64,000 nucleotides of DNA from Lachnospiraceae bacterium (GTDB lineage: Bacteria > Bacillota > Clostridia > Lachnospirales > Lachnospiraceae): positions 22,436 through 86,435 of the forward strand of contig JAPFDH010000090.1 of NCBI GenBank assembly GCA_026169045.1. The letters run 5' to 3'. The translations under genes and the position numbers were made by a program. The notes beneath the pieces are model-generated. The model saw only the letters and a program-made list of their open reading frames with translations. It made no database searches and was not told the DNA's origin. Shown here in pieces: positions 1-8,648 of this stretch; the first letter of the stretch is position 1, and each line of letters begins with the position of its first letter.

Positions 1-996
1 TTCCAGAAAGCGGCGACGCAGCTCCTGATTACGGGTATCATCTGTAACCCGAAAGTCAGGTTTTGCCAAAGTAATCATGTCTTTTCCATTATGTTTCTTA
101 TAATATCCTTCCGTAAATCCCTTTCGGTTAAACAATTGAAACAATCTTTTATGATCTTCCCGACTTACATGATATCCTTCTTTTCCGTGTTCCAGATAGG
201 TATCTAAATATTTCCTGTATATTTCCACCACCCCGGCAGTATACTCCGGTTTTTTCATTCTGCCTTCAATTTTCAGAGAATATACGCCTGATTCAATAAT
301 CTCCGGAAGCAGATCAATGGTATTTAAATCTTTTGGACTCAATACAAATCCGTCCTGAATTCCGCCAAGTTTTTTTTCTTTTTCAAAAACCTGATATGCC
401 ATACGGCATGGCTGCGCACATCGTCCTCTGTTTCCGCTTCTTCCTCCTGCAATACTGCTAAACAGACACTGCCCGGAATAGCAGTAACAAAGTGCACCAT
501 GGACAAAACTCTCTATTTCGATATCCACATGGTTATGGATTTCCTGAATTTCCTTTAACGATAATTCTCTGGCCGTCACAATACGGGAAACTCCCATCTC
601 TTTTAACAGTGCCGCCCCATAAGGTCCTGTCAATGTCATCTGCGTACTGGCATGGATGGGAAGATCCGGAAACCATTCCCGGATACGTACCAGGGTTCCC
701 ATATCCTGAACAATTACTGCGTCCAACCCTGTCTCGTACAGATCAGCCAGGTAATCATATAATTCTTCTTCCAGTTCCCTTTCTTTCATCAGTGTATTTA
801 CTGTCAGATATAACCGTCTGCCATGAAGATGTACATATTCAATGGCCTCCCGCAAACGATCATTTCCCGGATTATCCGCATAGGCACGTGCACCGAATTT
901 CAGGCCACCCATATATACCGCATCGGCTCCGGCATGGATCGCTGCCACCATGCTCTCATAAGAACCTGCCGGTGCAAGTAATTCCACCTTGTTCAT
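1..996 (-). CDS. Peptidase U32 family protein (C-terminal part outside window)
   Basis: Partial gene whose 3' end lies beyond the left edge. It starts at ATG 994-996 behind an AGGAGGA site at 1001-1007. The protein opens MNKVELLAPAGSYES, the signature of U32 peptidases (YrrN/YrrO, RlhA, collagenase-like family). A Cys-rich stretch reading GNRGRCAQPCRMAY near residue 190, including an upstream CYCYSGQC, is the conserved U32 cluster, which in RlhA/UbiU-type members binds an Fe-S centre. The family acts in RNA hydroxylation (RlhA) or presumed proteolysis; which applies here cannot be told. It lies downstream of zapA, as in many Clostridia, but a hairpin separates the two. Confidence 0.9.
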   Translation of the reverse strand, partial: MNKVELLAPAGSYESMVAAIHAGADAVYMGGLKFGARAYADNPGNDRLREAIEYVHLHGRRLYLTVNTLMKERELEEELYDYLADLYETGLDAVIVQDMGTLVRIREWFPDLPIHASTQMTLTGPYGAALLKEMGVSRIVTARELSLKEIQEIHNHVDIEIESFVHGALCYCYSGQCLFSSIAGGRSGNRGRCAQPCRMAYQVFEKEKKLGGIQDGFVLSPKDLNTIDLLPEIIESGVYSLKIEGRMKKPEYTAGVVEIYRKYLDTYLEHGKEGYHVSREDHKRLFQLFNRKGFTEGYYKKHNGKDMITLAKPDFRVTDDTRNQELRRRFLE

Positions 997-1010
997 AATC
1001 TTCCTCCTGT

Positions 1011-1051
1011 AAACAGCAAAGGGTGTTGCAACCCCATGTTTTGCAGCACCC
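1011..1051 (-). terminator. Hairpin terminator after zapA
   Basis: An 11-bp stem (GGGTGCTGCAA pairing with TTGCAACACCC, minus strand, one wobble) begins directly after the zapA stop codon. The tail TTTGCTGTTT is only moderately U-rich, so read-through into the U32 gene is plausible. Confidence 0.6.
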
Positions 1052-1378
1052 CTATTCCTCCTGTTCTTTCTCCATCTCCATTCTTAAGCTGACCAAGTCA
1101 TGCTTTAAGCCATAAATTTCTGCTTCTCTGCGCTCCAGTTTTTCTTCTGCTTCTTCTGCGCGCTGTTTCATTTTGAAATAATCATCTGCCACATTTAAAA
1201 GCATTAACAATTGTTTCACATCACCAGGCTGTCTTTTGTATCCCGGATACTGCTTCATTTCCGCAAATTTGGAATTCAGATATGCTGCCACACCCTGCAT
1301 ATATCCTTCTGCTTCTCCTCCTGCCAATGTATATACCTTGTCGTCTATAATTACATCCACATAATTTTTTTTATCCAT
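1052..1378 (-). CDS. zapA: Cell division protein ZapA
   Basis: A 108-aa protein starting MDKKNYVDVIIDDKVYTLAG, with the N-terminal ZapA beta-sheet region followed by a long C-terminal coiled coil (about residues 65-108, rich in K/E/R). ZapA bundles FtsZ filaments and stabilises the Z-ring at midcell. An in-frame GTG 27 bases upstream could lengthen the protein, but the AAGGAG site (1391-1396) sits inside that extension and serves the ATG at 1378. A sigma-A promoter lies just upstream, so it can be transcribed independently of ruvAB. Confidence 0.9.
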   Translation of the reverse strand: MDKKNYVDVIIDDKVYTLAGGEAEGYMQGVAAYLNSKFAEMKQYPGYKRQPGDVKQLLMLLNVADDYFKMKQRAEEAEEKLERREAEIYGLKHDLVSLRMEMEKEQEE

Positions 1379-1429
1379 CGGAAACGTACGCTCCTTCCTA
1401 GTCACTCATCCACCAAATTCCCATCTATC

Positions 1430-1458
1430 ATTATACCCGATTCCTTCTTCTGCGACAA
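1430..1458 (-). promoter_or_regulatory. Sigma-A promoter for zapA
   Basis: On the minus strand TTGTCG (1453-1458) and a perfect TATAAT (1430-1435) are separated by 17 bp, about 50 bases upstream of the zapA start and after the ruvB stop. Confidence 0.75.
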
Positions 1459-1504
1459 CCCTTTTATTTCCGGGAATCCATTCTTGACATTTAACATTTC
1501 TCTG

Positions 1505-2512
1505 CTATTTTTCCTCCGATTGCTTTACAATCCCCAAATGGTGATAGGCATGTTCGGTTGCCACTCTTCCCCGCGGTGTACGCTGAATCAATCCATTCTG
1601 AATCAGATACGGCTCATATACATCTTCCAACGTCCCCACATCTTCTCCTAAAGCTGCTGCCAACGTTTCCAAACCAACAGGGCCACCTGAAAATTTATGA
1701 ATGATTGTAAGAAGAATATTCCGGTCTCCATTGTCCAATCCCATCCGGTCTACTTCCATCAAATCCAGGGCAAACACCGCTACCTCTTTTGTAATCACTC
1801 CGTCATATTTGACCTGGGCAAAATCCCGAACTCTCTTCAACAGTCGATTGGCCAATCGCGGCGTGCCCCTTGAGCGTCTGGCCATCTCCCGTGCGCCCTC
1901 TTCTTCCAGTTCCACGCCTAAAACCTGGGCAGAACGCATAAGGATCGTCTGAAGTTCATCCACTGTATAAAATTCCAGACGATTTATAACCCCAAACCGG
2001 TCACGTAAAGGAGCCGTTAACAATCCCGCTCTGGTCGTAGCCCCCACCAGTGTAAAATGGGGAAGCTCCAAACGAATGGATCGGGCAGTTGCTCCCTTTC
2101 CAATCACAATATCTATGGCAAAATCTTCCATTGCCGGATACAGCACTTCTTCCACCTGACGGTTCAACCGATGAATTTCATCCACAAACAATACATCATT
2201 CTCTTGCAGATTATTTAAAATAGCAGCCATTTCACCCGGTTTTTCAATCGCCGGACCACTGGTAATTTTCAGATTCGTCCCCATTTCATTGGCAATAATT
2301 CCTGCCAATGTGGTTTTTCCCAACCCCGGAGGTCCATAGAAAAGCACATGATCCAAAGCTTCTCCTCTGCTTTTTGCCGCATCAATATATATTTTCAGAT
2401 TTTCCTTTGCTTTCTTTTGTCCGATATACTCTTCCAGCTTTTGAGGACGCAGACTGGTATCCAGTTTTTTATCTTCTTCCACGATTTCTGTTGTTAAAAT
2501 TCTTCTATTCAT
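1505..2512 (-). CDS. ruvB: Holliday junction branch migration ATPase RuvB
   Basis: A 335-aa AAA+ ATPase of normal RuvB length. Walker A GPPGLGKT lies at residues 60-67, Walker B VDEIHR around 110-115, sensor 1 GATTRAG and the arginine finger region RDRFG near 170, and a C-terminal winged helix (TPRGRVAT). The RuvB hexamer drives branch migration with RuvA during recombinational repair. It is 42 bases downstream of ruvA and is presumably co-transcribed from the ruvA promoter. No ruvC is adjacent, as usual in Firmicutes, where RecU resolves junctions. Confidence 0.98.
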   Translation of the reverse strand: MNRRILTTEIVEEDKKLDTSLRPQKLEEYIGQKKAKENLKIYIDAAKSRGEALDHVLFYGPPGLGKTTLAGIIANEMGTNLKITSGPAIEKPGEMAAILNNLQENDVLFVDEIHRLNRQVEEVLYPAMEDFAIDIVIGKGATARSIRLELPHFTLVGATTRAGLLTAPLRDRFGVINRLEFYTVDELQTILMRSAQVLGVELEEEGAREMARRSRGTPRLANRLLKRVRDFAQVKYDGVITKEVAVFALDLMEVDRMGLDNGDRNILLTIIHKFSGGPVGLETLAAALGEDVGTLEDVYEPYLIQNGLIQRTPRGRVATEHAYHHLGIVKQSEEK

Positions 2513-2554
2513 TTTCTTGCTCCCTATCTCTCTCCAGATCTTTTGAAGCTGTCA

Positions 2555-3196
2555 TCAACCAAACAAATTCATATGCTTTAAAGCCTGTTTTAGTATTGCT
2601 TCCGCATCCATATCCTTCGTCACTTCCACCTTGGAAACAGCTTTCAACGCTTCCGCATTGGAATAGCCCAATGTGGTAAGAGCCAATATCGCCTCTTCTC
2701 TGGCCATCTTTCCAAAAGCGGCATCTGTATGATTCGCATTTCCTTCTGCCATATGTTCCTCTTGATGACTCAGTTTTATTTCGATTGCTTCCTGAAGCTC
2801 TACTTTATCTTTCAATTCCAAAATCACCTTTTGTGCTGTCTTATTGCCCACTCCCGGAGCTTTGGCTATGGTTTTCGCATCCCCGGACAAGACGGCAAAA
2901 CGCAAATCATCCGCCGAAAGTACGGATAATATACCCAATGCGCCCTTGGGTCCAATTCCGTTCACGCCCAATAATAAACGAAAAACTTTTAAATCTTCCC
3001 GATTTAAAAAACCATACAGACTCATTCCGTCTTCTTTTACATGAAAATATGTATATATCTTTATTTCCTGACCAAGCGTCGGTAATTTTTCCATTACAGT
3101 GATCGGAACAAATATTTCATATCCGATTCCATTATTGTCGATTACAATGGAATCCTCATTTTTTTCTTCAATTCTGCCTTTTACATAGGAAATCAT
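2555..3196 (-). CDS. ruvA: Holliday junction DNA-binding protein RuvA
   Basis: A 213-aa protein with the RuvA layout: N-terminal OB fold (MISYVKGRIEEKNEDSIVID), central helix-hairpin-helix motifs (LLGVNGIGPKGALGIL and KAPGVGNKTAQKVILELK), an acidic/variable linker, and a C-terminal three-helix domain (EAILALTTLGYSNAEALKAV) that contacts RuvB. It binds four-way junctions as a tetramer. First gene of the ruvAB operon, driven by a sigma-A promoter at 3245-3273. Confidence 0.98.
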   Translation of the reverse strand: MISYVKGRIEEKNEDSIVIDNNGIGYEIFVPITVMEKLPTLGQEIKIYTYFHVKEDGMSLYGFLNREDLKVFRLLLGVNGIGPKGALGILSVLSADDLRFAVLSGDAKTIAKAPGVGNKTAQKVILELKDKVELQEAIEIKLSHQEEHMAEGNANHTDAAFGKMAREEAILALTTLGYSNAEALKAVSKVEVTKDMDAEAILKQALKHMNLFG

Positions 3197-3244
3197 ATAA
3201 ACCTCATTTCTGATATCCGTTTAAATACCTAATTTACCTGTTCT

Positions 3245-3273
3245 ATCATAGCATATTCCCTGCTTTGTGACAA
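3245..3273 (-). promoter_or_regulatory. Sigma-A promoter for ruvAB
   Basis: Minus-strand TTGTCA (3268-3273) and TATGAT (3245-3250) with a 17-bp spacer, 50 bases upstream of ruvA. No LexA-like operator was recognised. Confidence 0.65.
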
Positions 3274-3350
3274 GGCAAAGAATCCTGCATGATTGGTCTG
3301 TACATTTTTGACAAAAAATCTCTTTGTCGATGAAAGCCGGTACTTTCATT

Positions 3351-3379
3351 TTGACGAATTCCTGTCTATATGGTATAAT
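3351..3379 (+). promoter_or_regulatory. Sigma-A promoter for the YprB-like exonuclease gene
   Basis: Plus-strand TTGACG (3351-3356), 17-bp spacer, perfect TATAAT (3374-3379), giving a leader of about 60 nt. The ruvAB promoter diverges from it within the same 249-bp gap; the rest of the gap shows no other structure. Confidence 0.8.
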
Positions 3380-3445
3380 ACATAAGTTAATAGAGCTAGC
3401 AAGAGGAAAAAACTTGACAATTTCGTCAGGAGATGAGGTGTAACA

Positions 3446-4501
3446 ATGATTACGATCAGTAAAGAAATCGAATTGGCCTCCGGTTATGAACTTAGCAAAC
3501 TTGGTCCCCTCAACGAATTGATCTTTTTTGATATTGAGACAACCGGATTCACTCCCAATTCTTCCAGTTTATATCTAATCGGAGTCGTATATCATCAAAG
3601 TGGCAGCTGGCAGTTAAAACAATGGTTTGCCGATTCTATGGCAGCAGAACAGGAACTTCTCACCAGCTTCTTTGATTTTATCACAAAATATAAAATTCTC
3701 GTCCACTTCAATGGAGACAGTTTTGATATCCCCTATTTAAAAAAATGTGCTGCACAATATGGGATTTCACCTACCTTTGATCAAATTCAAAGTTTTGATA
3801 TCTATCGGAAGGTACGTCCTCTCAGACGCATACTCGGTTTGGAAAATCTAAAACAGAAATCAATTGAAACCTTTTTAGGTTTGGACCGTTTTGATCAGTT
3901 TAACGGTGGCCAGCTAATTGAATTTTATAAAGAATACCTTATTACAAAAGATGATAAATTGTATCAGTTTCTTCTTTTACATAACGAAGAAGATTTAAAG
4001 GGTATGCCCCAGATTCTTTCCATATTGGATTATACGGATATTCTTCAATCCCAGTGGACAATTGAAAAACATGATTATGACAAAGATGCTTCCCGTCTGA
4101 TGATCGAGACGGTATCTACTGTTTCTGTTCCGGTTCCTTTTCAGTTTGCCAATACCCAATATCAGCTTCATGTAGAAAATAATATTCTTCATTTTTCCAT
4201 TCCGGTTTATGAGACAGAACTGAAATATTTTTATGAAAATTATCATGATTATTACTATCTTCCGGATGAAGATATGGCAATTCACAAACGTGTCGCCCAG
4301 TATGTTGACAAAGATCATCGGGTACAGGCCACGGCTTCCAATTGCTATACGAAACGTCATGGATTATTCCTACCGGGAGTAGATCGGGATCTTTTTCCTG
4401 TATTTAAAAGTGAAGCTGATTCTAAAATTTATTATCATGAATACCTGGATGATATCGACTTTTTAAATGCTTATCTCCATCAAATGGTATTGTCATTGTA
4501 A
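3446..4501 (+). CDS. yprB: YprB-type RNase H-like 3'-5' exonuclease domain protein
   Basis: A 351-aa protein. The first 200 residues form a DEDD exonuclease fold: ExoI motif FFDIETTG near residue 27-34 (catalytic D and E), ExoII HFNGDSFDIPYL near 90-100, and a later HNEEDL with a conserved Asp. This matches the RNase H-like domain of Bacillus YprB. The C-terminal ~150 residues are poorly conserved and not recognised. The target nucleic acid is unknown. It stands alone as a single-gene unit between a strong promoter and a bidirectional terminator. SD GGAGATGAGGTG precedes the ATG. Confidence 0.8.
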   Translation: MITISKEIELASGYELSKLGPLNELIFFDIETTGFTPNSSSLYLIGVVYHQSGSWQLKQWFADSMAAEQELLTSFFDFITKYKILVHFNGDSFDIPYLKKCAAQYGISPTFDQIQSFDIYRKVRPLRRILGLENLKQKSIETFLGLDRFDQFNGGQLIEFYKEYLITKDDKLYQFLLLHNEEDLKGMPQILSILDYTDILQSQWTIEKHDYDKDASRLMIETVSTVSVPVPFQFANTQYQLHVENNILHFSIPVYETELKYFYENYHDYYYLPDEDMAIHKRVAQYVDKDHRVQATASNCYTKRHGLFLPGVDRDLFPVFKSEADSKIYYHEYLDDIDFLNAYLHQMVLSL

Positions 4502-4520
4502 TTTTTATTCAAAACAACAA

Positions 4521-4564
4521 AAAAATGATCCGGCAAATGGTTTCTCCTTTGCCGGATCATTTTT
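4521..4564. terminator. Bidirectional intrinsic terminator between yprB and rpsA
   Basis: A perfect 17-bp inverted repeat (arms 4521-4537 and 4548-4564, core ATGATCCGGCAAA) with A-runs on one side and T-runs on the other. It sits between two convergent genes and can serve both. Confidence 0.92.
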
Positions 4565-4587
4565 CTCACATTTTCTCTTTAACAGAA

Positions 4588-5676
4588 TTATTCTTCTATA
4601 TTTTCTTCCTGTTCTGGCTCCTGATCTGCCTGAAGTGCCTTTACACTTAAGCTGATCTTCTTTGCTTCACCGTCAAAGTCAACTACCTTTGCTGTGATCT
4701 CCTGACCGATGGAAAGAACATCAGATGGCTTTTCAATGTGTTCTTTTGCGATCTGAGATACGTGAAGAAGAGCATCTACACCATCTTCCAATTCTACAAA
4801 AGCACCAAAGTCTGTCATTCTGGCTACTTTACCTGTAACCACGTTACCTACAGCATATTTTTCAGCTGCATTTGCCCATGGATCACATTCCGGGAACTTT
4901 AAGCTAAGTGCGATCTTTTCACCATCAATATCTTTTACAAGAACTGTTACTTTGTCACCGCTCTTGAAAACTTTCTTTGGATTTTCGATTCTTCCCCAGG
5001 ACATTTCAGAGATATGAAGCAGACCGTCAGCACCACCCAAATCAATAAATGCACCAAAGTCTGTTACATTCTTTACTGTACCTTCGATTCTCTGACCAAC
5101 TTCCAAATGCGCAAATAATTCTTCACGCATTTTTGCTTTCTTAGCTACGATCAACTGCTTGCAGTCACCGATTACTCTGCGTCTTCTTGGATTGAACTCT
5201 GTAATAACGAATTCTACTTCCTGTCCGGCATACTTCTCCAGATTTCTTTCATATCCATCAGAAACTAAGCTGGCTGGGATAAAGATTCTGGTATCGTCTA
5301 CCATAACACCCAAACCACCAGAAAGTACCTGTGTTACCGGCGCCTTTAATACTGTCTTATTTTCAAATGCTTCTTCCAGCATCTTGCTGCCTTTTTCTGC
5401 CTGAAGACGCTTGTAGGACAGCTGAACCTGACCTTCTCCGTCATTTACCTTTACAACCTTAGCTTCCAGTTCGTCACCTTCATGAACCAATTCTCTTAAA
5501 TCTGCGTTTGGAGTATTCGTATATTCATTACGTGTGATAATACCATCTGCCTTGTAACCTATATTCAAGACGATTTCGTCTTCCTTTACGGAAATTACCT
5601 TACCCGTAACAACTTCACCATTGCTGATTGTTTTTAATGATTCCTCTAATAACTGTTCAAAACTTAAATCTGACAT
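4588..5676 (-). CDS. rpsA: Ribosomal protein S1-like protein with four S1 domains
   Basis: A 362-aa protein (MSDLSFEQLLEES...) with four successive S1 RNA-binding domains, at roughly residues 15-85, 100-170, 190-260 and 275-345. The last two share the pattern DFGAF(I/V)-LHIS/LHVS. It probably helps mRNA binding and translation initiation at the 30S subunit, although Firmicute S1 homologues can also act in mRNA decay. The start at 5676 is chosen because AGGAGG (5686-5691) precedes it; an in-frame GTG/ATG six codons upstream lacks a site. It overlaps the ispH 3' end by 20 bases in another frame. C-terminus is acidic. Confidence 0.9.
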   Translation of the reverse strand: MSDLSFEQLLEESLKTISNGEVVTGKVISVKEDEIVLNIGYKADGIITRNEYTNTPNADLRELVHEGDELEAKVVKVNDGEGQVQLSYKRLQAEKGSKMLEEAFENKTVLKAPVTQVLSGGLGVMVDDTRIFIPASLVSDGYERNLEKYAGQEVEFVITEFNPRRRRVIGDCKQLIVAKKAKMREELFAHLEVGQRIEGTVKNVTDFGAFIDLGGADGLLHISEMSWGRIENPKKVFKSGDKVTVLVKDIDGEKIALSLKFPECDPWANAAEKYAVGNVVTGKVARMTDFGAFVELEDGVDALLHVSQIAKEHIEKPSDVLSIGQEITAKVVDFDGEAKKISLSVKALQADQEPEQEENIEE

Positions 5677-6511
5677 CTGTTTGAACCTCCTCAATTATAT
5701 TATTCGGGGTGGAAGCCCCTGCTGTAATACCCACCCGATCAGAGGAGCCAAACCAGGCCGGATCTAAATCATCTGTTGTCTGAATAAAATGGGTATTATT
5801 ACATTCCTTTTTACAAATTTCATATAGCTTCTGGGTGTTGGAGCTATGCTTTCCACCAATCACCAGCATGCCATCCACGCTGGCGGATATACGTTTTGCC
5901 TCGACCTGCCGCTCCTGGGTAGCATTACAGATCGTATTCAAAACAGTTATATCATAACCCTTTTTTTGGATTTTTTCAACTAAATCTTTAAATTTCTTGT
6001 AATTAAATGTCGTTTGTGAAACAATACATACCTTTCTGCCGGTAAAATCGGGTAATTTTTCCAGATCTTCAGCATTTTCCACAACAATCGCCGGTGTACT
6101 GCTCCAGCCCACAATACCTTCCACTTCCGGGTGATTTGGATTCCCAATAATCACAATAGCACTGCCATTCTGGCTTTCTTTTTCCACAATCCGATGTATT
6201 TTCTTCACAAACGGACAAGTGGCATCTACAATCCGGAACCCCTGCTGCTCCAGATTTTCCTGCTGCAATCGGCTGATTCCGTGGGAGCGGATAATAACAA
6301 TCCCTTTTTCCCTGTCGGAAACCGGAATGTTTTCTCCGATCACCTGTACTCCTTTTTCTTCCAAATCTTTTACCACTTCTTCATTGTGGATAATCGGACC
6401 ATACGTATAAATCGGTGTTCCTTCTGCTTTTTCAATCTGTTCATAAACCGTATCGACAGCTCTCTTCACCCCAAAACAAAAACCGGCGCTCTTTGCTACT
6501 ATAACTTCCAT
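5657..6511 (-). CDS. ispH: 4-hydroxy-3-methylbut-2-enyl diphosphate reductase (IspH)
   Basis: A 284-aa enzyme that makes IPP and DMAPP in the last step of the MEP isoprenoid pathway. The three Fe-S cysteines are visible: C12 (SAGFCFGVKR), C99 (DATCPFV) and C195 (NTICNATQ). The HMBPP-binding residues in GNPNHPEVEG and the C-terminal GITAGASTPNNIIEEV are intact. In many Clostridia IspH is fused to S1; here the two are separate genes that overlap by 20 bases in different frames, so translation is likely coupled. Middle gene of cmk-ispH-rpsA. Confidence 0.97.
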   Translation of the reverse strand: MEVIVAKSAGFCFGVKRAVDTVYEQIEKAEGTPIYTYGPIIHNEEVVKDLEEKGVQVIGENIPVSDREKGIVIIRSHGISRLQQENLEQQGFRIVDATCPFVKKIHRIVEKESQNGSAIVIIGNPNHPEVEGIVGWSSTPAIVVENAEDLEKLPDFTGRKVCIVSQTTFNYKKFKDLVEKIQKKGYDITVLNTICNATQERQVEAKRISASVDGMLVIGGKHSSNTQKLYEICKKECNNTHFIQTTDDLDPAWFGSSDRVGITAGASTPNNIIEEVQTDVRFKF

Positions 6512-6547
6512 TGGTTTCCTCCCAGTCTTTCTTTTGATAGGTTTTCT

Positions 6548-7216
6548 CTATCCCCGACGGGATACTACCATCGAAACAATCGTATCTACCACCTCATCAA
6601 TGGTCATATGAGAAGTATCCACCTCAACAGCATCTTCTGCTTTCTTTAAAGGCGCAATCGCTCTGGTGGTATCACGACGATCCCGTTCGATGATATCTTT
6701 TTCGATATCCTCTATATTACAGGAAATTCCTTTCTCTGTCAATTCCAGATAACGGCGTTTTGCACGAACCCCGGCATCCGCCGTAAGAAAAATCTTTAAA
6801 TCAGCATTGGGTAAAATGCAGGTTCCAATATCTCTGCCATCCATCAGCACATCGGCAGAAGATGCAAGAGAACGTTGAAGTTCCAAAAGCTTTTCACGCA
6901 CAACCGGATACTTAGATGTCTTTGATGCCATATTTCCCACTTCTTCTGTTCGTATTTTGGCACTGACATTTTCTCCATTCAACATCACCTGCTGTTCGCC
7001 GTCCCGATAGGATATGGCAATCTGAATATCCTGAATAGCACGTCCGATCTGCTGTTCATCCTCATAATTTACACCTTTTTCCAGCAAATATAAGCCAATG
7101 GCACGGTACATCGCTCCTGTATCCACATAAATAAATCCTAGTTTCTTAGCTATTTTCTTTGCAATTGTACTTTTACCTGCTCCGGCAGGACCATCAATGG
7201 CAATATTAAACCCCAT
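6548..7216 (-). CDS. cmk: Cytidylate kinase
   Basis: A 222-aa nucleoside monophosphate kinase phosphorylating CMP/dCMP with ATP. P-loop DGPAGAGKSTIAKK lies at the N-terminus; IYVDTGAMYRA and MDGRDIGTCILP are typical Cmk substrate-binding motifs, and RRDTTRAIAPLKKAEDA is the lid/C-terminal region. The start MGFNIAIDG at 7216 is preferred over an ATG ten codons upstream because GAGGAA sits just before it. The cmk-ispH-rpsA order is conserved in Clostridia. Confidence 0.96.
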   Translation of the reverse strand: MGFNIAIDGPAGAGKSTIAKKIAKKLGFIYVDTGAMYRAIGLYLLEKGVNYEDEQQIGRAIQDIQIAISYRDGEQQVMLNGENVSAKIRTEEVGNMASKTSKYPVVREKLLELQRSLASSADVLMDGRDIGTCILPNADLKIFLTADAGVRAKRRYLELTEKGISCNIEDIEKDIIERDRRDTTRAIAPLKKAEDAVEVDTSHMTIDEVVDTIVSMVVSRRG

Positions 7217-7266
7217 ATTTTCCTCGTTTCCTGCGGTTATCCGCATATGATTTCATTCACACCGGC

Positions 7267-8538
7267 TTATTTCTCCTCACCGGTATGATTTCCGGCTGCC
7301 GTCCCGGCAGCATATCCGGTAGACCAGGCAATCTGAAGATTGTATCCACCTGTCAATGCATCCAAATCCAAAACTTCTCCGGCAAAATATAAACCTTCTG
7401 TTTTTTTCGATTCCATCGTGGCAGGATTGATCTCCTTTACTGCTACTCCACCTTGCGTAATAATAGCTTCATTATAATCTCTGATACCATTTAAGGTCAA
7501 CTCTAATTTTTTTGTAATTTTGACCAATCGTTCCCGTTCTTCTTTTGAAATCTCATTTACTTTCTTTTCCGGTGATATTTCTGATAACTCTATGATCACA
7601 GGAATTAACTTGGAAGGATATAAGCCTCCCAATGCGTTTTTAAACTGCTTATTTTTTGCTTCATCAAAATCTCTCAAAATCCGGGTATCCAGTTGTTTCT
7701 CTGTCAGAGCAGGTTTTAAATCAATGCATAAACGCAACTCTTTTTTCTTTTTGAGCTGCTTCATTACCACACTGCTGCCGCTTAAAACCGCAGGTCCACT
7801 GACACCATAATGGGTAAAAAGCATTTCACCAAATTCTTCATACAGTTTCTTCTTTCCGCTTTCAATTGTCACGTTCACGTTTCGAAGAGACAATCCCTGC
7901 AGCCGCGGTACCCAATCTTCCTTTGTAGTAAATGGCACCAGTGCCGGAGTCAGTTCCGTAACCTTAAGTCCTGCCTCTTCGGCAAAGCGGAATCCATCAC
8001 CGGTAGAACCGGTAGATGCATAAGAAAGTCCTCCTGTCGCCACAATCACGGCATCCGCTTTCACCTTTTTTCCGCCATCCAGCAAAATTCCTTGGCAAAT
8101 TTGTCTTTCCTTCGTTTCATCGTATTCCAATAAAATGTTTTTTACACATGTCCGAAGATGAATGTCCACGTTTCTTCTGTTTAATTCCCTTGTCAGGGCA
8201 GCTATAACATCAGAAGACTTATCCGACACAGGAAAAACCCGGTTTCCTCTCTCTACTTTCAACGGACATCCGGCGTTTTCCAACAACTTCATGAGATCTT
8301 CATTGGTAAATCCGTAAAATGCACTGTACAAAAACTTACTATTTGTCACCACATTCTGCATCACTGTTTCCATATCGGATGCATTCGTTACATTACAGCG
8401 TCCTTTTCCGGTAATATATATTTTTTTACCCAATTTCTCATTTTTTTCAAATAATTCTACACGGTTTCCATTTTGGGAAGCGGCGATCGCTGCCATCATA
8501 CCTGCCGCACCGCCTCCTACTATTACGACATGTTTCAT
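7267..8538 (-). CDS. NAD(P)/FAD-dependent oxidoreductase, HI0933/BaiN family
   Basis: A 423-aa flavoprotein starting MKHVVIVGGGAAGMMAA, with the GxGxxG dinucleotide motif, followed by GKGRCNVTN, the family signature of HI0933/YhiN proteins. ATGGLSYASTGSTGDG and a second FAD contact GLYFAGEVLDLDALTGGYNLQ near the C-terminus are also present. BaiN homologues have been linked to bile-acid 7-alpha-dehydroxylation, but most members are uncharacterised, so no substrate is assigned. SD AGGAAA precedes the ATG at 8538. Located 50 bases upstream of cmk and probably first gene of that operon. Confidence 0.9.
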   Translation of the reverse strand: MKHVVIVGGGAAGMMAAIAASQNGNRVELFEKNEKLGKKIYITGKGRCNVTNASDMETVMQNVVTNSKFLYSAFYGFTNEDLMKLLENAGCPLKVERGNRVFPVSDKSSDVIAALTRELNRRNVDIHLRTCVKNILLEYDETKERQICQGILLDGGKKVKADAVIVATGGLSYASTGSTGDGFRFAEEAGLKVTELTPALVPFTTKEDWVPRLQGLSLRNVNVTIESGKKKLYEEFGEMLFTHYGVSGPAVLSGSSVVMKQLKKKKELRLCIDLKPALTEKQLDTRILRDFDEAKNKQFKNALGGLYPSKLIPVIIELSEISPEKKVNEISKEERERLVKITKKLELTLNGIRDYNEAIITQGGVAVKEINPATMESKKTEGLYFAGEVLDLDALTGGYNLQIAWSTGYAAGTAAGNHTGEEK

Positions 8539-8583
8539 AAAATTTCCTTTCCATACACGGTGCAATCATTTCCTGATGCATAA

Positions 8584-8625
8584 AGGAAAAGGAAGCACCG
8601 CGTTTTGGCAATGCCCCCTTTTCCT
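8584..8625 (-). terminator. Terminator after the carboxyltransferase/Na+-pump operon
   Basis: A 14-bp stem (AGGAAAAGGGGGCA with TGCTTCCTTTTCCT on the minus strand, two G-U pairs) followed by TTTAT, 24 bases beyond the oadA stop codon. Confidence 0.65.
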
Positions 8626-8648
8626 GGATTCATCGAAACTGTGTTATT

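Noticed and set aside
492..998. 168-codon plus-strand frame near the left edge
   Set aside because: Antisense to the U32 peptidase gene, whose conserved motifs are intact on the minus strand.
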